Source: Burhinus oedicnemus (Eukaryota > Chordata > Aves > Charadriiformes > Burhinidae). From it: a stretch of 64,000 bases of DNA. The position numbers and the translations under genes are program-made. Within the stretch, counting starts at the first letter, position 1. Every line of letters starts with the position of its first letter. The notes beneath the pieces were generated by a model that worked only from the letters and a program-made list of their open reading frames with translations, made no database searches and had not been told where the DNA came from. Positions 24,627 through 37,960 of this stretch are shown piece by piece. The stretch is from positions 455,075 through 519,074 of the forward strand of contig VFFE01009164.1 in NCBI GenBank assembly GCA_008921705.1, read 5' to 3'.

Positions 24627-27600
24627 CTGCAATAAAAAAGCAGAGCACAATTATTTCAGAGGTAATAAAAACCACAAAAAGCTGCCTGAAATTCTACAAT
24701 GCACACTGAAAGGTCTATTTCCCTTAAGTACTTTCCCTCATAAGCGTTTTGTCAAATGTGTAACATCACCAACTGCACTTGGAAGATAATTATTGAATTA
24801 TTCCCAAAGACTAAGATATGCTGACAGATGGTTAATGTTCTGCTCTTCAGCTGTAGTAGGGGGACTACAGAGAAATTCAAAATGAGATGTCTCTCCTATC
24901 AAAGGAGACAGAAAAAAGGGCTCAAAGCAGAAAAGATAATTTAATTACAAAAGCTTTTAAATTAAAAGTCTTTGTAATAAAATGAAGAAGACATTAAGCA
25001 GTTTGATGTACATAGTCTTTCTATAAGGAAACGCAATACTCATAGTTTGCACACAGGATGCTTTACTGCATTGTCATCAACTGGTTGCTACCTCTATGAA
25101 TACACAAGGCAGGCAGCCACCTAAGTAGCTACCAACAAATTACAAAGCAAAAAAAATTTTACAAAATGTAACAAATACCTGATTTCCAGAAAAAAAGTAT
25201 TGGATGTTTAAGCTTGCTACTTGAAATACTTACTGAAAATGGTATGAAAATGAAAAGCACCACTGGCTAAACCCACAAGCAATTGTCCCCGCAACTGGAT
25301 CCTCCATAACAGAAGAGCATGAAACACGCAGAGGGTTCATGCCATAGGGGATGACAGAGGTCCTGGACTTACTCAAGCAGGTGATTTTTCCTCCTTCCCC
25401 AGCCCATGAACTAGACCACTACCAGTTCAGCAGACATTATCTCATCACTGATGTTACCACATTCCAGTTAGTGGAGGGGAAAGATACATCCCTTGCTGGC
25501 ATGCTGTATAGGGAAAGGAATGACAGACAGAGATCACAGGCTGCCAAATCAGCTCCTGTTTGTCAGTTCTCCTCTGAGAAGTGTAACATTTCCCAGCTGT
25601 GCACTCTCTGTTCTTCAATAGCATAAGGAAACTGTCGCTCTCTTCCAGGGTGCCTAAGACCAGATGTTCTCCCCACCAGACTATTTAAGTTACCACAAGA
25701 GGCAGAAGGTGAGTCAGGCAGTAGACTGTCAGGCCCCAACACAAGGTTTGGAAAGGGAAGTTTTGGTTAATCATTGGCAAAAAGAGAGTGCGCATGCAGG
25801 TCCTCCACATCACTGAGGCCTCTGTGCCTATGCACTGGTCTCGGCTTTGGTCTGGAAGGAGGAAGACTGCAGGAGCCAAGGACTGACAACAACCCAGTGC
25901 ACACACCCAAGAGAAGGCAACTTAACACCAGAGGTGAAACAGAGGTGTTAACCTTCCACAGCTCCTATTAAATGTTGACTTTTGTGAACGGAAGACTGCC
26001 GGGCGTGCTTGAGCACCCGCTCAGTGTGTGACCTGGTGCAGAAAAGAGGAGAAAAGAGGGCAAAAGAAATAAGTAAGAATTGAAAATCAGCCTTGGGGAA
26101 AGGAAGAGGAAAGACCAGAGGGAAATGAGCACAAATAGCATGATGGCACAGAGTCACCCTTTCTCCTGAAGGAGCCTGGAAGGAGCTACAAAACAGGTAA
26201 AGGATTTGAAGAGACCATGATCAAAGCAGAGAACTTTCAACCCTGGGAAACAGATAAATACTTCAAAGAGGAAAGAGAAATCATGTGTGTTTTTGATGCA
26301 TGTAACAGCATTAAAGGAGGAGAAACTGAATTAGCAGTGGGAGTAGTATGTATGATACTTGGATTTTCTCTAAAAACTTTCAGAAAAATTTGAGAGCTGC
26401 AGAGCAGGTGGATTAATGGAGGAAGCTGCAACTTAGTAGGCAGGACAGGGGATTAAGAGTGACAGAGAGAACACAATAAAGAGCTGACAAGAGGGAGGGA
26501 GCTGCCAGGCTTACAAAGATACAGCAAACGTTCTTATTCACTCCCCTAATGCATGTGCCACCCTTTTAAAAACACATACCATACCTGTTGAGCACAATGG
26601 AATACAGCTGCAAGAGCTGCAGGTTTCTATCTTTTTTATTAATTTAGAACGTAACTCTTATTTCCATATTTTTTTGCAAAAGTAAATGAGAAAATAAGTT
26701 CTCAATGTTTAAATACTTCAATCAAAAGGAAAAAACCCAACCCAAAAGCCATGTCACTATTTGTAGGAAAAGAATAACCAGAAAGGAATATCCTATTTTG
26801 AGGAGCATTGAGGTGAAAACATGTTATTTTGATTCTTATGTATTGCTTGTTATCAGTGATTAAAAACAAATCAAGTGGAAATCCCAGATGGAAGGATGTA
26901 TCTTGACACTTGCAAATCATTCTTAGTCCTCATTCAGTTGTGTTGACTTTTCAGTCTGCAATTTTCTCAGTTTCAGAAAGAAAAACCTATTTTTAAAAGT
27001 TCCTCAGATCAAAAATGTGAAACACTCCTCCCTCATTACTCTATCACAGCTACTTTCCCAACCAAAAAGTCCATAATCTGTTTTGGTGGTACTCAAGAAG
27101 ACCTACACATGAAGTTGATGGATGGCTCAAATCTCATTTGGGCCTCATAATAGTTTTTGTTTTATGCACAAAGGTCAGCCACACCTTTTGGGAATACAAG
27201 CTGTCAAGGAATTTATTCTGGAGGCATTTCCAGCAGGAATGTTAATTGTAGACAGCCCCAGAGAGACCTTGTCTGTAACACTCTGTACGGTTCTCATCAG
27301 GCACTTTCAGAAACGTAAAGATCAAATTCTACAAGTACAGAATAGAGCTAATCAAAGAAATGGCAAGTCTGCCTTGTGAGAGGGCACTTGAAGGTCTCCA
27401 TCTATTTAACTTCTGTAAATAGGAGTAACAGGTACCAAAAAAGTACCTATCTGTAGGTAGGGCTTGATTATTACGGAAGGAGAGATATGACTGTCCGTGA
27501 AAATTAGGATGGTCTTGATGTCCTAGAATATCATATCCATTCGTGCATTGCTGTATTTTCAAGGAGAGTTCTAGAGCCTGGGGGGAATTCAGGTTCCTGG

Positions 27601-30600
27601 AGGTTTGGCTGACAGGGCTCAGGGTCTACTTGGAGATAGCATAGCCAAGAGCAGCCCCCTTTTATAGTAACTGCAGGCTACTGGCACCCAGATACTTGAA
27701 AGGCAGGACTGAGTCCCAGCAATCTGCTGGGTTTCTAGCAGATTGTCCAAGAAATCAACACAGTCCCCCTGAAACATTTTGAATTGGACAAGCAGGTGCA
27801 TTCCAGTGAAATGAAATTAAATGAAACAAACTTTCTTAAAAAACTATCCAATAAACTGCAGTCCTCATGCTGCCCATATAATGTGTGAGTCACAGTCCTG
27901 ATGAACTTCTGCGTGCAATAAGTATCTCCAGCTCTTGGAAAAAAACAGCCAAAGACATCTGATTGTAGTTTCCAAGAGGCTGCTATCAAAGATACTACAC
28001 TAGACAGGTACAGTCTTCTCTTCAGCCACCAAAGACTTCAGGGTGGGAATCTGACTATAATCTCAACATTTCCAAAGGCCTCAGTCCAGAACACAGCCCT
28101 TGTTACAGGACAAATATAGATTCTACCATATCACTAAAATTCATACCAGTATGAACTCCATCTGGCTTTACAAGAAAACAACCTACACCTGTTGACAGAC
28201 TCCCTATTAACCGTAACTCCTGATACACTGGCATCCTTTCAGATTCAACCACAATCTTTACAATTTAAGTAATAAAACTTCACTACCTTTTCAATGCTTT
28301 GAATACACAGGGAAGAAAGGAACCCAGTGTAATCCTGACAGAGCTCTGAACCCAAGCGTGGTTCTACTTCAGAGTGTCAAGTAACAGGCTGAATAAAAAA
28401 TCTTGCAAAGAGCCAGCCATCATGGAGGAAACTGAGATGGCAAGCCCAGCACATCTCCAACTGCATTTGTTTTTCAACGATGAATGAAGAAGTTTAACTA
28501 GAACAGGAAATAGCATGTCACCACCATCTGGGGTTGTCATGTTCCTTTAAAAAAGGAATCAGCTCAGAAAAGACAGTCTAGAAAATTTCAGCCAGAATGA
28601 CCTAGTCTTAATCAAGTTATGAGTGAATACTAAAGTTGCGCAAAGATTTCTGCCATCAACAGATGGCTCAATCAGCCCTTCTCCACTGCACTGTTTTGGC
28701 TTGGATTTTTTTAGTTGTTGCTTTTGATCTTCTGGTCTCTCTCTTCTCTCACCCCAAATGGTAACGGTATTTTTTGTGTGCTTCCACAGAGGGCTTTTAT
28801 GCTTGTTACATGATAATAATGATAGTACATGATAGTAATAGATAATGCTCAGCTATAGCCATTCTGTACACATATGGGAATATGCCTGTTAACGATCATT
28901 TGGAAGATGACAATGGACCTTGTACACATGAAGTGTAACATGGTAGAGTTTATATTTCTCTTACTTGAATTCATTGAATATACATTATTTATTTCATAAT
29001 ATTGACAGCACTCTGGTTACTAATTCTCCTCTGCTGGGACTGCTTTTAACATTCCATGTTAATGAGCTACTTCAGTGCCCTTTTATAAAACAAATCAACC
29101 TATCTCAGGCAGGTTTCCTTCTTTTCCTCAATTGTGCAATTTGCCTCTGAAATTACAGCTCAGGCCGCAAATAGGCAATAGTCACTCCTCCACCTGTGAC
29201 AGCATCCCTCCAGGCCAGAATATGAGAATTTAACATTGTTTGAACAGGAACTCTCCCCCTCCCAGTGGGATGAACAGCACAAGCTTAAAACAGTTCCAAA
29301 ATACTGGTTTCTACATGCCCAGAGAAGCCACTTTTAGGTCACCTTACAAGTTCTCATTGGATTGATGGTAATTAAGAAGTTTGGCCTTTTTGCTGGAGAT
29401 ACAAAAACAAATCACTGCCTCACTGAACAGTTAAAAACTCTCTTAAACATGTCTGGAATAGTTTCTCTGTAATATCATGGGGTGTGCGGAACAGATTCAT
29501 TTTCCATCTGGTATATGAATTTGTTTGCATTAGTTGTTTCTATTAGCAACTACAACTTACTAGAAACCACACAAGCACACAGATATTCACAGTTCTTACT
29601 AAAATAATTAAATAAGAAAGAAATGAGAAGGGATGAAATGGAGAACGGATAAGTCTTTAAAAGTGTTTAAGTCAACGGTTTGTTATATCCTTTTAAGAAA
29701 CCGTTTACACATGAAATTGGTATTTCTTAAACTAATATTAATATTTAAGTTGGACGATTCAAATGCAGCAAACTTTGGCAGGTACTCTCTTTAAATCAAG
29801 TCAGCTCCTGGCTTACACAGTAAACCCATACAACTGTGTGCAGAGCACACTTTTGACTCACTTTTAACAACTATGTATATATGGACCATCATCTGTTTTC
29901 TCTTCCTTTTGACTTTACTGAACAGTTTGTGTCTCACAGATCACAGAAAAGAGGGAGCACTTTTCAAGAGCAGTTTGCGTGCAGGGAGGCACCCTTGCAA
30001 ATCAGTTCAGAAAGGGTGTTCCACAATTGAGGAATGTCCCAGAAACAGCTGTGGTACTTTATCAGCATTAGTTTGGGATAGTTGCACTACATATAAGTGG
30101 GGAAACTCCAAACACAACATATAAATAATCCTGATGAAGTCTGGTGTGTGTGTGTGTGTATACTTTTTTCCCCACCCACTCCACAAATTATCTACTCTTC
30201 ATGACATAGGATGTACTATTCTCTTTTCCATACAAAACCCTCTGGAATTACAGTGATACTCCAAATGCTTCAGTGGCAATAAAAATCTTTTTGTTTAACT
30301 CTTAGATTTTTGAGCAGCATGTTGTCAGACAGTGTCAGCACATTTCCTTGGTACCAAAACTCCACAGTGCATGGTACTACACTAAAACAAAAAGATACGA
30401 GTCCATAGAATCTCATTTAAGACAAAGATGGTTGAAAAAAATTCAGACAAATCTTCACAAACAAGTGATACAATTTGTTGTGATTCTTCTCATAGTGAAA
30501 TTCACAGCTCTTTGCTTTGTTGTCTTTCCTGCTGTACTGCTGCCTTCAATCTGCTACTGGTTATGTTTTTCTTCTACTAAAAAGAATCCTCAAAGCACTC

Positions 30601-33600
30601 TGCCTGGTGAAGTGCTTTCTTTTTACATAGGCAATTTCTGCCAAAGTATAAAGCTGCAATTTGCTGTAGCTGAGGTGCTTCAGTAACATAAACAAGACAA
30701 AATGTAGATAGACATAGTATCTTTTATCAGATATTCTTCTGGCCCATCTTAAAAAATTAAGCCACTTTGAAGCACAGAAACCTTTTTATAGGTAAGATGT
30801 CTTCAGACAGAGAAGTCTTGATCAGTTTGACAGTGCTTCCATTTTTGCTGCAGTCAAGAAGGAGATCATAGTTGACACACCTGAGCTGGCCTTACCCTGC
30901 ACAGGTCAGCTTCCAGAAACAGCACAGCCAGGTCAGCTGCCCAGCTTCCTGGAGAGATCTGGCAGGCTGCACTGAGCTCTGTATCACCTTTGTTCACTTA
31001 AACCAAATCCTGGTACCTTCACATGTCACATCTTGACTCCAGTGTATTCCAAAACTAATGAGAATTTATCACCTATGGCTGAGACTTAATGGACTGATCT
31101 CTGGGAAATAAATTGTCATTGAAACGTACTCAAAAATGGAAGAAGAGATCTGTGTCAAAAGAAGGTTATTTGCTGGAAGGGTGGCTGCCTGAAGAAAGAC
31201 TGTCAGCTGTACTAGGTCTCTGTAAAAGGCATTTTTGCACAGACAGAAAACAAAACCCAAGGTGATATGTAGTCATCTAGAATCAATGAAAGTGGGTGCC
31301 AACATCTCCATGACGTACATACTGAGAAGACTCCCAGAACCATGCGTACACACTGGTTTCTATGTAGGTGTTTTTGCAGGGTTTCTCACCTCTATGTAAA
31401 GATGGAAATCTGGGATTTTTAAACTGCTTCTTCTTAAAGGGTTCCTACATCTTTAGATTACATTCAAAAGAAAGTGTAAGAAGTATATCTGACCACTGCA
31501 ACATCAATATGGAACACTGGACTGCAATCTGACCATAATCTCATAGGGAAAAATCAGTAGCATTGTAAGAATCCCATGGTGGTTTTACACAAACATGCAG
31601 TAGGTCACAATGGGAGACACAATCCCCCTTTCTTGCTAAATCCAGCTCAGCAGCATCTCTCAGTGTGTTCAGAGTGTGTTCTCTGCATTCCCTTTGTCTC
31701 AGAATCTCGTTAGCAAAAATCTGCTATTTCCAGGTAAATGCCTTGAAAATGCATATCCAGTAATAATCTTTTTATGTGATAATTATAAATTTTATGATTT
31801 CCACTGAAAATGGTAAAATCTCCTTTTGAGACAAACCAGAAACATATCAAACCATTTTTTTTCCTCTTTAATATTACAGTTCGCTGCTTTCAAGGCTTCT
31901 GCTGGAAACTCTGCAAATGCTTTACATAATTTGTCACCTTTGTAATTTATTTTTTCCTCAGTCTGATCAAGAGACTCATTAGTCTTTAAATCCTAAAGAA
32001 GCTTTGAAGACATAGTAGTTTTGTGGCACTGCCAGATTTCTTGTGATGCTGCTTGCTAAAACTTATCTCCACTTCATTAAGAACAAATTAGATAGGACTT
32101 CAATCATAATTAAGTGGGAATTGAGTTGTAATATCCATATTGTGCATAAAATTATAACCAAAAATACATTTTTGCCACCTTAATATCCTTTAGCTAATAG
32201 CAGAAAGCATGTGTGTGAAATCAGCAGTGCTGCATATTAATCTGTATTAGGCTACACTGTTTTAATGTTAAAATATGAATTAAAAAACCTGCAGAGTCTG
32301 CTCCTGTTACTACCTTGTTATCCTGATAAATTATGTGTTACACAAAATGACAGACATCATTGAAAAACTCAGGGAATCAATTAACAATGTGAACTGACTG
32401 AAAAGCTCAGGAACTTCAGTGAGGAAGAGAACTGGAGTTTCTTTAAATCAAAAGTACCAAAAATAATACACAATCTGCATTTCACCCATGGGGATGCTTG
32501 TCAGAAAGGAGATTCAGCCTTGTATTGAACAGCCACTGAAACAGAAGCTGGCTAGTGAGAAGGAAGTCACAAGCAATGAATGAAAGTACTGATATACCAG
32601 AAAAGCAGGATCTTGGAGATCTGGAAGTGCAGAGGTTATGAAGCAACTGCCACAACTTACAGTAAGTTAGATTTTGCAAAGGAAATAAAACCAAAGAAGA
32701 GGAAGCTTTTAAGTATAAACAGAAAAAGAGCAGGCAAAAAGGTAGTAAAGGAAGACTTAGCCTCAGTTTCATGGCAGTGCAGAGCATGGAGACGATAGCA
32801 GGACGGGCATTAGGAGCATGTACAGAAGTGGGGGCCACTGCAGCCAATGATCTCTGTCCCTGAACAGTGAATGAACCAGTCCCAGAAACAGCCAAACTAC
32901 CCATAACTGACTTAAAATAAAAAGATCCCTACTCAGAATCAAGTGATCCAGTAATGCGAGAAGTAAATGCAATGCCATTCATTTAAAGAGGAGGGAAACA
33001 GGATGTGTTAATATGGAATCATTAGTATGCAAACTGTTAAAAAAGATTTTGATGGAAAAAATTATCAAAACCATGGAGGTAAGTGAGGAAAATGGAACAG
33101 GCTCCCAAGGATTGCTCATGACAGGCTAAACTGATATCTCTGCTTGACAAGATAGGTAATTTTTTAGGCAGCAAGGATAGAACACTCTAACCAGGCTTCA
33201 GTAAAACATTCAGTCACCCAGAACAGGACTGGAATAGAAAGTTAAACAGGCAACCAGGCAGAAGAGCAATATCAATGGTTGTGTTGGTGCAAGAACCATT
33301 GGGATGGAAGAAAGTAAACAGAATTTCACAGAAGCAGTCCTGGAACAAAACTTCATTTAATATTTTCATTTTATAGCTTGGCATAAAAATAGAAAATCAG
33401 CTAATAACACAAAGGGACTCATCTCACCTAAATCTTGTTGTCTAAAAATCAGGCTTTTACTGGAAAATAGTTGCTCCTTTCATAGTCAATGTAGAAACAG
33501 GCACCTCGGAGGGAAAGTCTGTCTAGAGATGTCTAACATAGTTCCTTCTTTCCACTGCCTGTAGAGGAAGTCTAGATGATTTTATTAAACAAACAGCCTA

Positions 33601-34606
33601 ACTTTCAGATAGCTAAACCATGCTATTCAGTGGTTGGCATAACAGGTACAGCTCATAGAGAAAATATTTAATTCCTGCAATGTATGAGAATGAACTTTCT
33701 GCAATCCATGTGTACATATGGGAGAGATTTTGGGTTTATCTTGACCAGACTTGGTGTTCAGCTGTACCTAATGAATAGGCTCCCTACGTTAACATAGACT
33801 AGTCTTCTGCTATCCAGGGGAGGCTGCTTACTTTCAAAGGGCAATACTGGTCCAAAGGTTTGAGGGGTGAGGTTGAGAGGCAAACCTTCAAGGGCCAAAA
33901 AGCATCTGCCTCTAGTTTGCCTTTACAATGAACTTACAGACCGCAATACTGAGTATCAGGTGATGAAATAATAAAATACATTAGCCTTTAATAGCCCCTG
34001 GGCAAGATTCTTACTGCTGAGATACATATCTAGAGAGGGGATTAGGGAATTAGAACATAAATCCCTTTTCTTACTTTGTAGTTCTCAGCAGTTCTTCGTC
34101 TCTGAGTTTTACATTCTCAGAACTTAATGACAGGGTGCTGCATAAGGAATTACTAATGCAACTTATATGAAGCACACCATGAACTCCAACCACAGGTTCC
34201 TTTGTATAGCATGCCAAAAACATATCCTTACATGTAATCATCAAAACAAATAAAACATGCTATTTTGAACTAGAAGATCTCTAATGGTTATTTTGTAAAC
34301 AATAATCTGTCTTTATGTATGGTTCTGTCCTGCATTGTAGCATTTGGTGGTGTCTACTATTGCAATCCACCATGCTTACATAGAGGACTCACTTTAGCTA
34401 AAATTTCAAGTTGCATGGTCCAGAGTAGAAGACACTGAATGTGAAATACCAAACAAAAAAACTATGCATACACAGAAGCTGACAGCTTCTTTCCCTTCAC
34501 ATTTTTTGCTCCCCTTCCCACAACATCACTCATTAATCTAACAGAGAAATCAGGAGTTAGGTCCTCAGCAGTGTTAAAGCTATGACAAGGTTTTCTCCAT
34601 ACTCAC
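24627..34606 (-). other. ST7: ST7 intron (10 kb)
   Basis: A large AT-rich intron. It contains a (GT)8 microsatellite at 30144-30159 and an imperfect TACATGATA-type tandem near 28807-28846. I see no transposon family that I can name and no exon. The open frames are all below about 145 codons. Confidence 0.75.
30144..30159. repeat. (GT)8 microsatellite
   Basis: Eight GT dinucleotides inside a large ST7 intron, a potentially polymorphic marker. Confidence 0.85.
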
Positions 34607-34709
34607 TTTTGGCACATGTGGATTAAATTCTACTGCTCTGTGAATAGCTTCTACTGCATTCATCTCTGCAGTACTCAGCCCTCGCCTTGAGGCAGCCTCT
34701 GGAGAAAAT
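34607..34709 (-). CDS. ST7: ST7 coding exon
   Basis: A 103-bp exon encoding (K)[19 protein letters not shown], then [15 protein letters not shown]. The first base completes a lysine codon (phase 2) and the end is in phase 0. The acceptor is TTTGATAG and the donor GTGAGT. The A-rich helical sequence fits the TPR-like helical repeats seen in this part of ST7, which is an inference. Confidence 0.96.
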
Positions 34710-36252
34710 CTATCAAAGCAAAGAAACAAACACATTAGGTCAGAAATGCTAGTAAGAAAAAGCCAGAAAATGAATCTAGAACATGGGCCCAAGTAACCAA
34801 ACCGAGTCAATTTCCTATGCTCTCCAAACTTCCATAGCAAGTGGAAACTCTGAGTGATCTACTACATCAAGGCCAATGAAAATCCCAGCAGAAGTGGAAA
34901 GCATGTTTGCATCCAATCATGGCAGAAAGTCAGTTCAAACAGTCCTTTCTCTGTCACTAATCTAAATTTGCTCTAGGTACCTTGGTAAGGGGCGTATTCA
35001 AAGCTGAAGTTGCAGAAAAAAGAAAAGAAAAAAAACCCCAAAACCAATGCCAAATTATTGTTGGAGGGTTTCTGTTAAAAACAGGTTTGGGGAGGTTTTA
35101 GGGAGGCTCCCAACCCAATGCCCCTGGGTCAGGTTGGGATAGAAGCACGATGCAGCAGCAGTAGCGGGTGGTCTACTGGCCGCAGCACCATTGAGGGTAG
35201 CACGCCCAAACTGTGGGCAAATCATCTGCCCCAGTGAATGAAAAACCAGACCATGCAATCTCTTTCTCACCTCACACCCCACGGCTAACTCCAGAGCTGT
35301 ACTTGGCAGGCAGACACCACAGGGAAAGCTGTGACAACCTTAGCCCTGCCCTCCCAAGCTGGAGTCGCTGTGTAGGGAGGAAAGATGTTGCAGTAGGTAC
35401 TGGCGATCTACAGGATAAAAAGAATGAAAGAAAATTACTTAGATCTTGCTGTGTACATACACTTTAAAAGCAAAAACTGTCAGGATGTCAGTCAAGAAAA
35501 TGGCTTTCCACTCTACTTGCTTTCCAACTTTAGGGAGGCATTCGACCCTCAGGTGCACAGACACAACTCTCCCTGGGATTTGTGTGAAGGCATCTGAGAG
35601 CAGAATTGGGATTTTTGAGCTCCATCTCACAAGGAGCTGAGCACTCTTTCAGAGCAAGCCAGTGCTCTCAAGTCCACAGGCATCAAGTAGATGTGCTCAG
35701 TGCCTTGGAAGGTTGAGACCCAAGAGAAAATCATAACAGGAATGAGCAGGTATTTGTGTCTCTAAAAATATGTACGTCATCTACCTCTCAGAATCCCTGA
35801 CATAGTAATGCTAAATCCACCTGCCGCTATTTAAGTAGATGAGCAGTCTTCTGACAGCACTTGTAAAATGACATGCTATCAGTGCATCTGTATTTATTTA
35901 TTACCTTTTTGTGATCAGGTTTATACAAAGTTGAAGAGGTTCAGCCACACAACACCTTTTAGTTGCATCTTCATTATACTATCTAGGAAGCCAAAGCTCA
36001 CCAGGACAGTATACATAAAACTGAAACAAGAATTGAATTTATGCTATTTCTCTTCTTTTCTTCTTCTGTAATATTTGAAGTGCAATGTGTGATCACTGCA
36101 AATTTTTCTGATATATATAAAGTCATTTTACGAATTTAGTGCAGGACTGAATTCTCCTGCTAACCCAGCAGATTGTTAGGGTGTGGGCTCAGCTAAGAGA
36201 AATCTTGAGTTAAATCAGGAATTTTGCTGGACAGTGGTTATTATGCACTTAC
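34710..36252 (-). other. ST7: ST7 intron
   Basis: A 1.5-kb intron, the shortest in the window. A moderately GC-rich patch lies near 35080-35400. No repeat or exon was recognised. Confidence 0.8.
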
Positions 36253-36325
36253 TTGTCAGAGACAGCTCTGGCTTTGAGCAATGCAGCTGTGTAACATATT
36301 GTTGCTGATTTTGGTAAGCTTATAT
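36253..36325 (-). CDS. ST7: ST7 coding exon (73 bp)
   Basis: This encodes (D)[18 protein letters not shown], then RAVSD, plus two bases of a lysine codon. The acceptor is CAACAG and the donor GTAAGT. Intron phases are 1 before and 2 after, so the exon cannot be skipped without breaking the frame. Confidence 0.95.
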
Positions 36326-37934
36326 CTGTTGAAAAGAAAGAAAAAAGTAAACATTGGAAAATTTAAAAGTCTGCAGAAAGAAAAGTGTTTGATTGATACT
36401 TCAGAGTATGCATGGCATACGCAAAATTATTACATGAATTCAGAATACTTTCTGATCTTGGGACTCATACTCCCATGCCACGTGGATTTTTAAATTTTCA
36501 CCCAATATAAAGGCTTTAAAAACCTGTGTTCATGACCACTGGAACTGCTATTTAAGCAGCAACTGGGTTCACTAGAGAACTAATTGGAAGAGTGACACGA
36601 TAGAGACATAATGAAAGAATTCATTACTTCATACGTAAATGTATAGGTAACCCGGAATACATGAATTTTTCCATAGTTAACAAACATCTAAGTAATAGCT
36701 GAGGGCTATCTTATTCACTCCTCTTGTTTTTACTCAGCAGCAGTTGTCTAATAGGAATATGTGGCAGCAATACAAGTTAAGACAGCTACTTAAGTAATAA
36801 TGGATTTGACTTGCAAGCAAACAACCAATAGATTTATCGCAGTTAAACATCAACAGTAAAGTAAGGTCTTTTGCCTCTTAAGGAAATCTTAGACCAAAAT
36901 ATTCACCAGTCTGTGGCCATTTTATGCTGTTCCAGAGACACACAGGAACCATAAACCGGACTTAACACATTAGTTCAACTTAATTTACACCTGTTCTCTA
37001 CCAGTAGATTGGCACAAAACATCCAAAAGTTAGAGAGAAATAATGCTTAACAGACTTGAGTTATAGATTTGCTCCCACTGTTACAGAGAAGAATTGACTT
37101 CCACACTAGTAATCTACCCAGCAGACACATATTATATAGTGGCTGAAATATTCCAGCATTAAAAAGTTAAAAGATTACAGCTAAATGAAAAAAAAAAACA
37201 AAAACCAAAAAACAACCTCCACTGGTTGGATTCCACAAACACTTCTGCACACTGCAACATTATAGCTTCTTATAGTAAATAGCAAACACACAGCATAGTA
37301 AACACAAGGCACTGGAGTAGGCCCACTGTAAAAGTGAAGACCAGCTAATCTGACTATTGTTCTCAGAAACTATCTATCACTCAGTTTGTCATTAAAGTTG
37401 ATTAGAAAGACGAAATTACCATAGAGCTTGGTAACTTCAGTGTTAAGAGAAACTTCTGATTTACTGAACCCCGCGCTTTGCAAGACAGGGCTCCAAAAAG
37501 GCATTAAAGAGGACAAGCAAGTCGTATCTCAGCAGTCACCATCCTTCACTTATTAACAACCAAGTAAACAAGCAGAACACTTGTTCTGTTAGACAGAAAA
37601 CATTGCCAGAATGACTGAGACACTTTGAAAATACTACCTGCTAAATCCTCTCTATTGTCTTTTTATGCACTTGCACTTCAAGTATGAGATGTAAAGATCC
37701 TGTTGGAGGCTCCCTTATAATATATTCCAACTATAATTTCACTGGAGTATGTAATTGTAGTGACTAAAGTAATTAAAATCAACAGCATGCAAAGCAGTCT
37801 GGGTGATAGATATGTTAATTACTCCACTAATAGAAGCTAGCTACAGACACAGACGTGAGCACATCTTCAACGATATGAGAAGAAAATATTTATAGGCACC
37901 TTCAATAACCCTGCTTAAACCCAGTTTTCCTTAA

Positions 37935-37960
37935 CATTAGGAGTTAGCATTAGGAGTTAA
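37935..37960. repeat. 13-bp tandem duplication
   Basis: Two adjacent copies of CATTAGGAGTTAG/A that differ only at the last base. Confidence 0.8.
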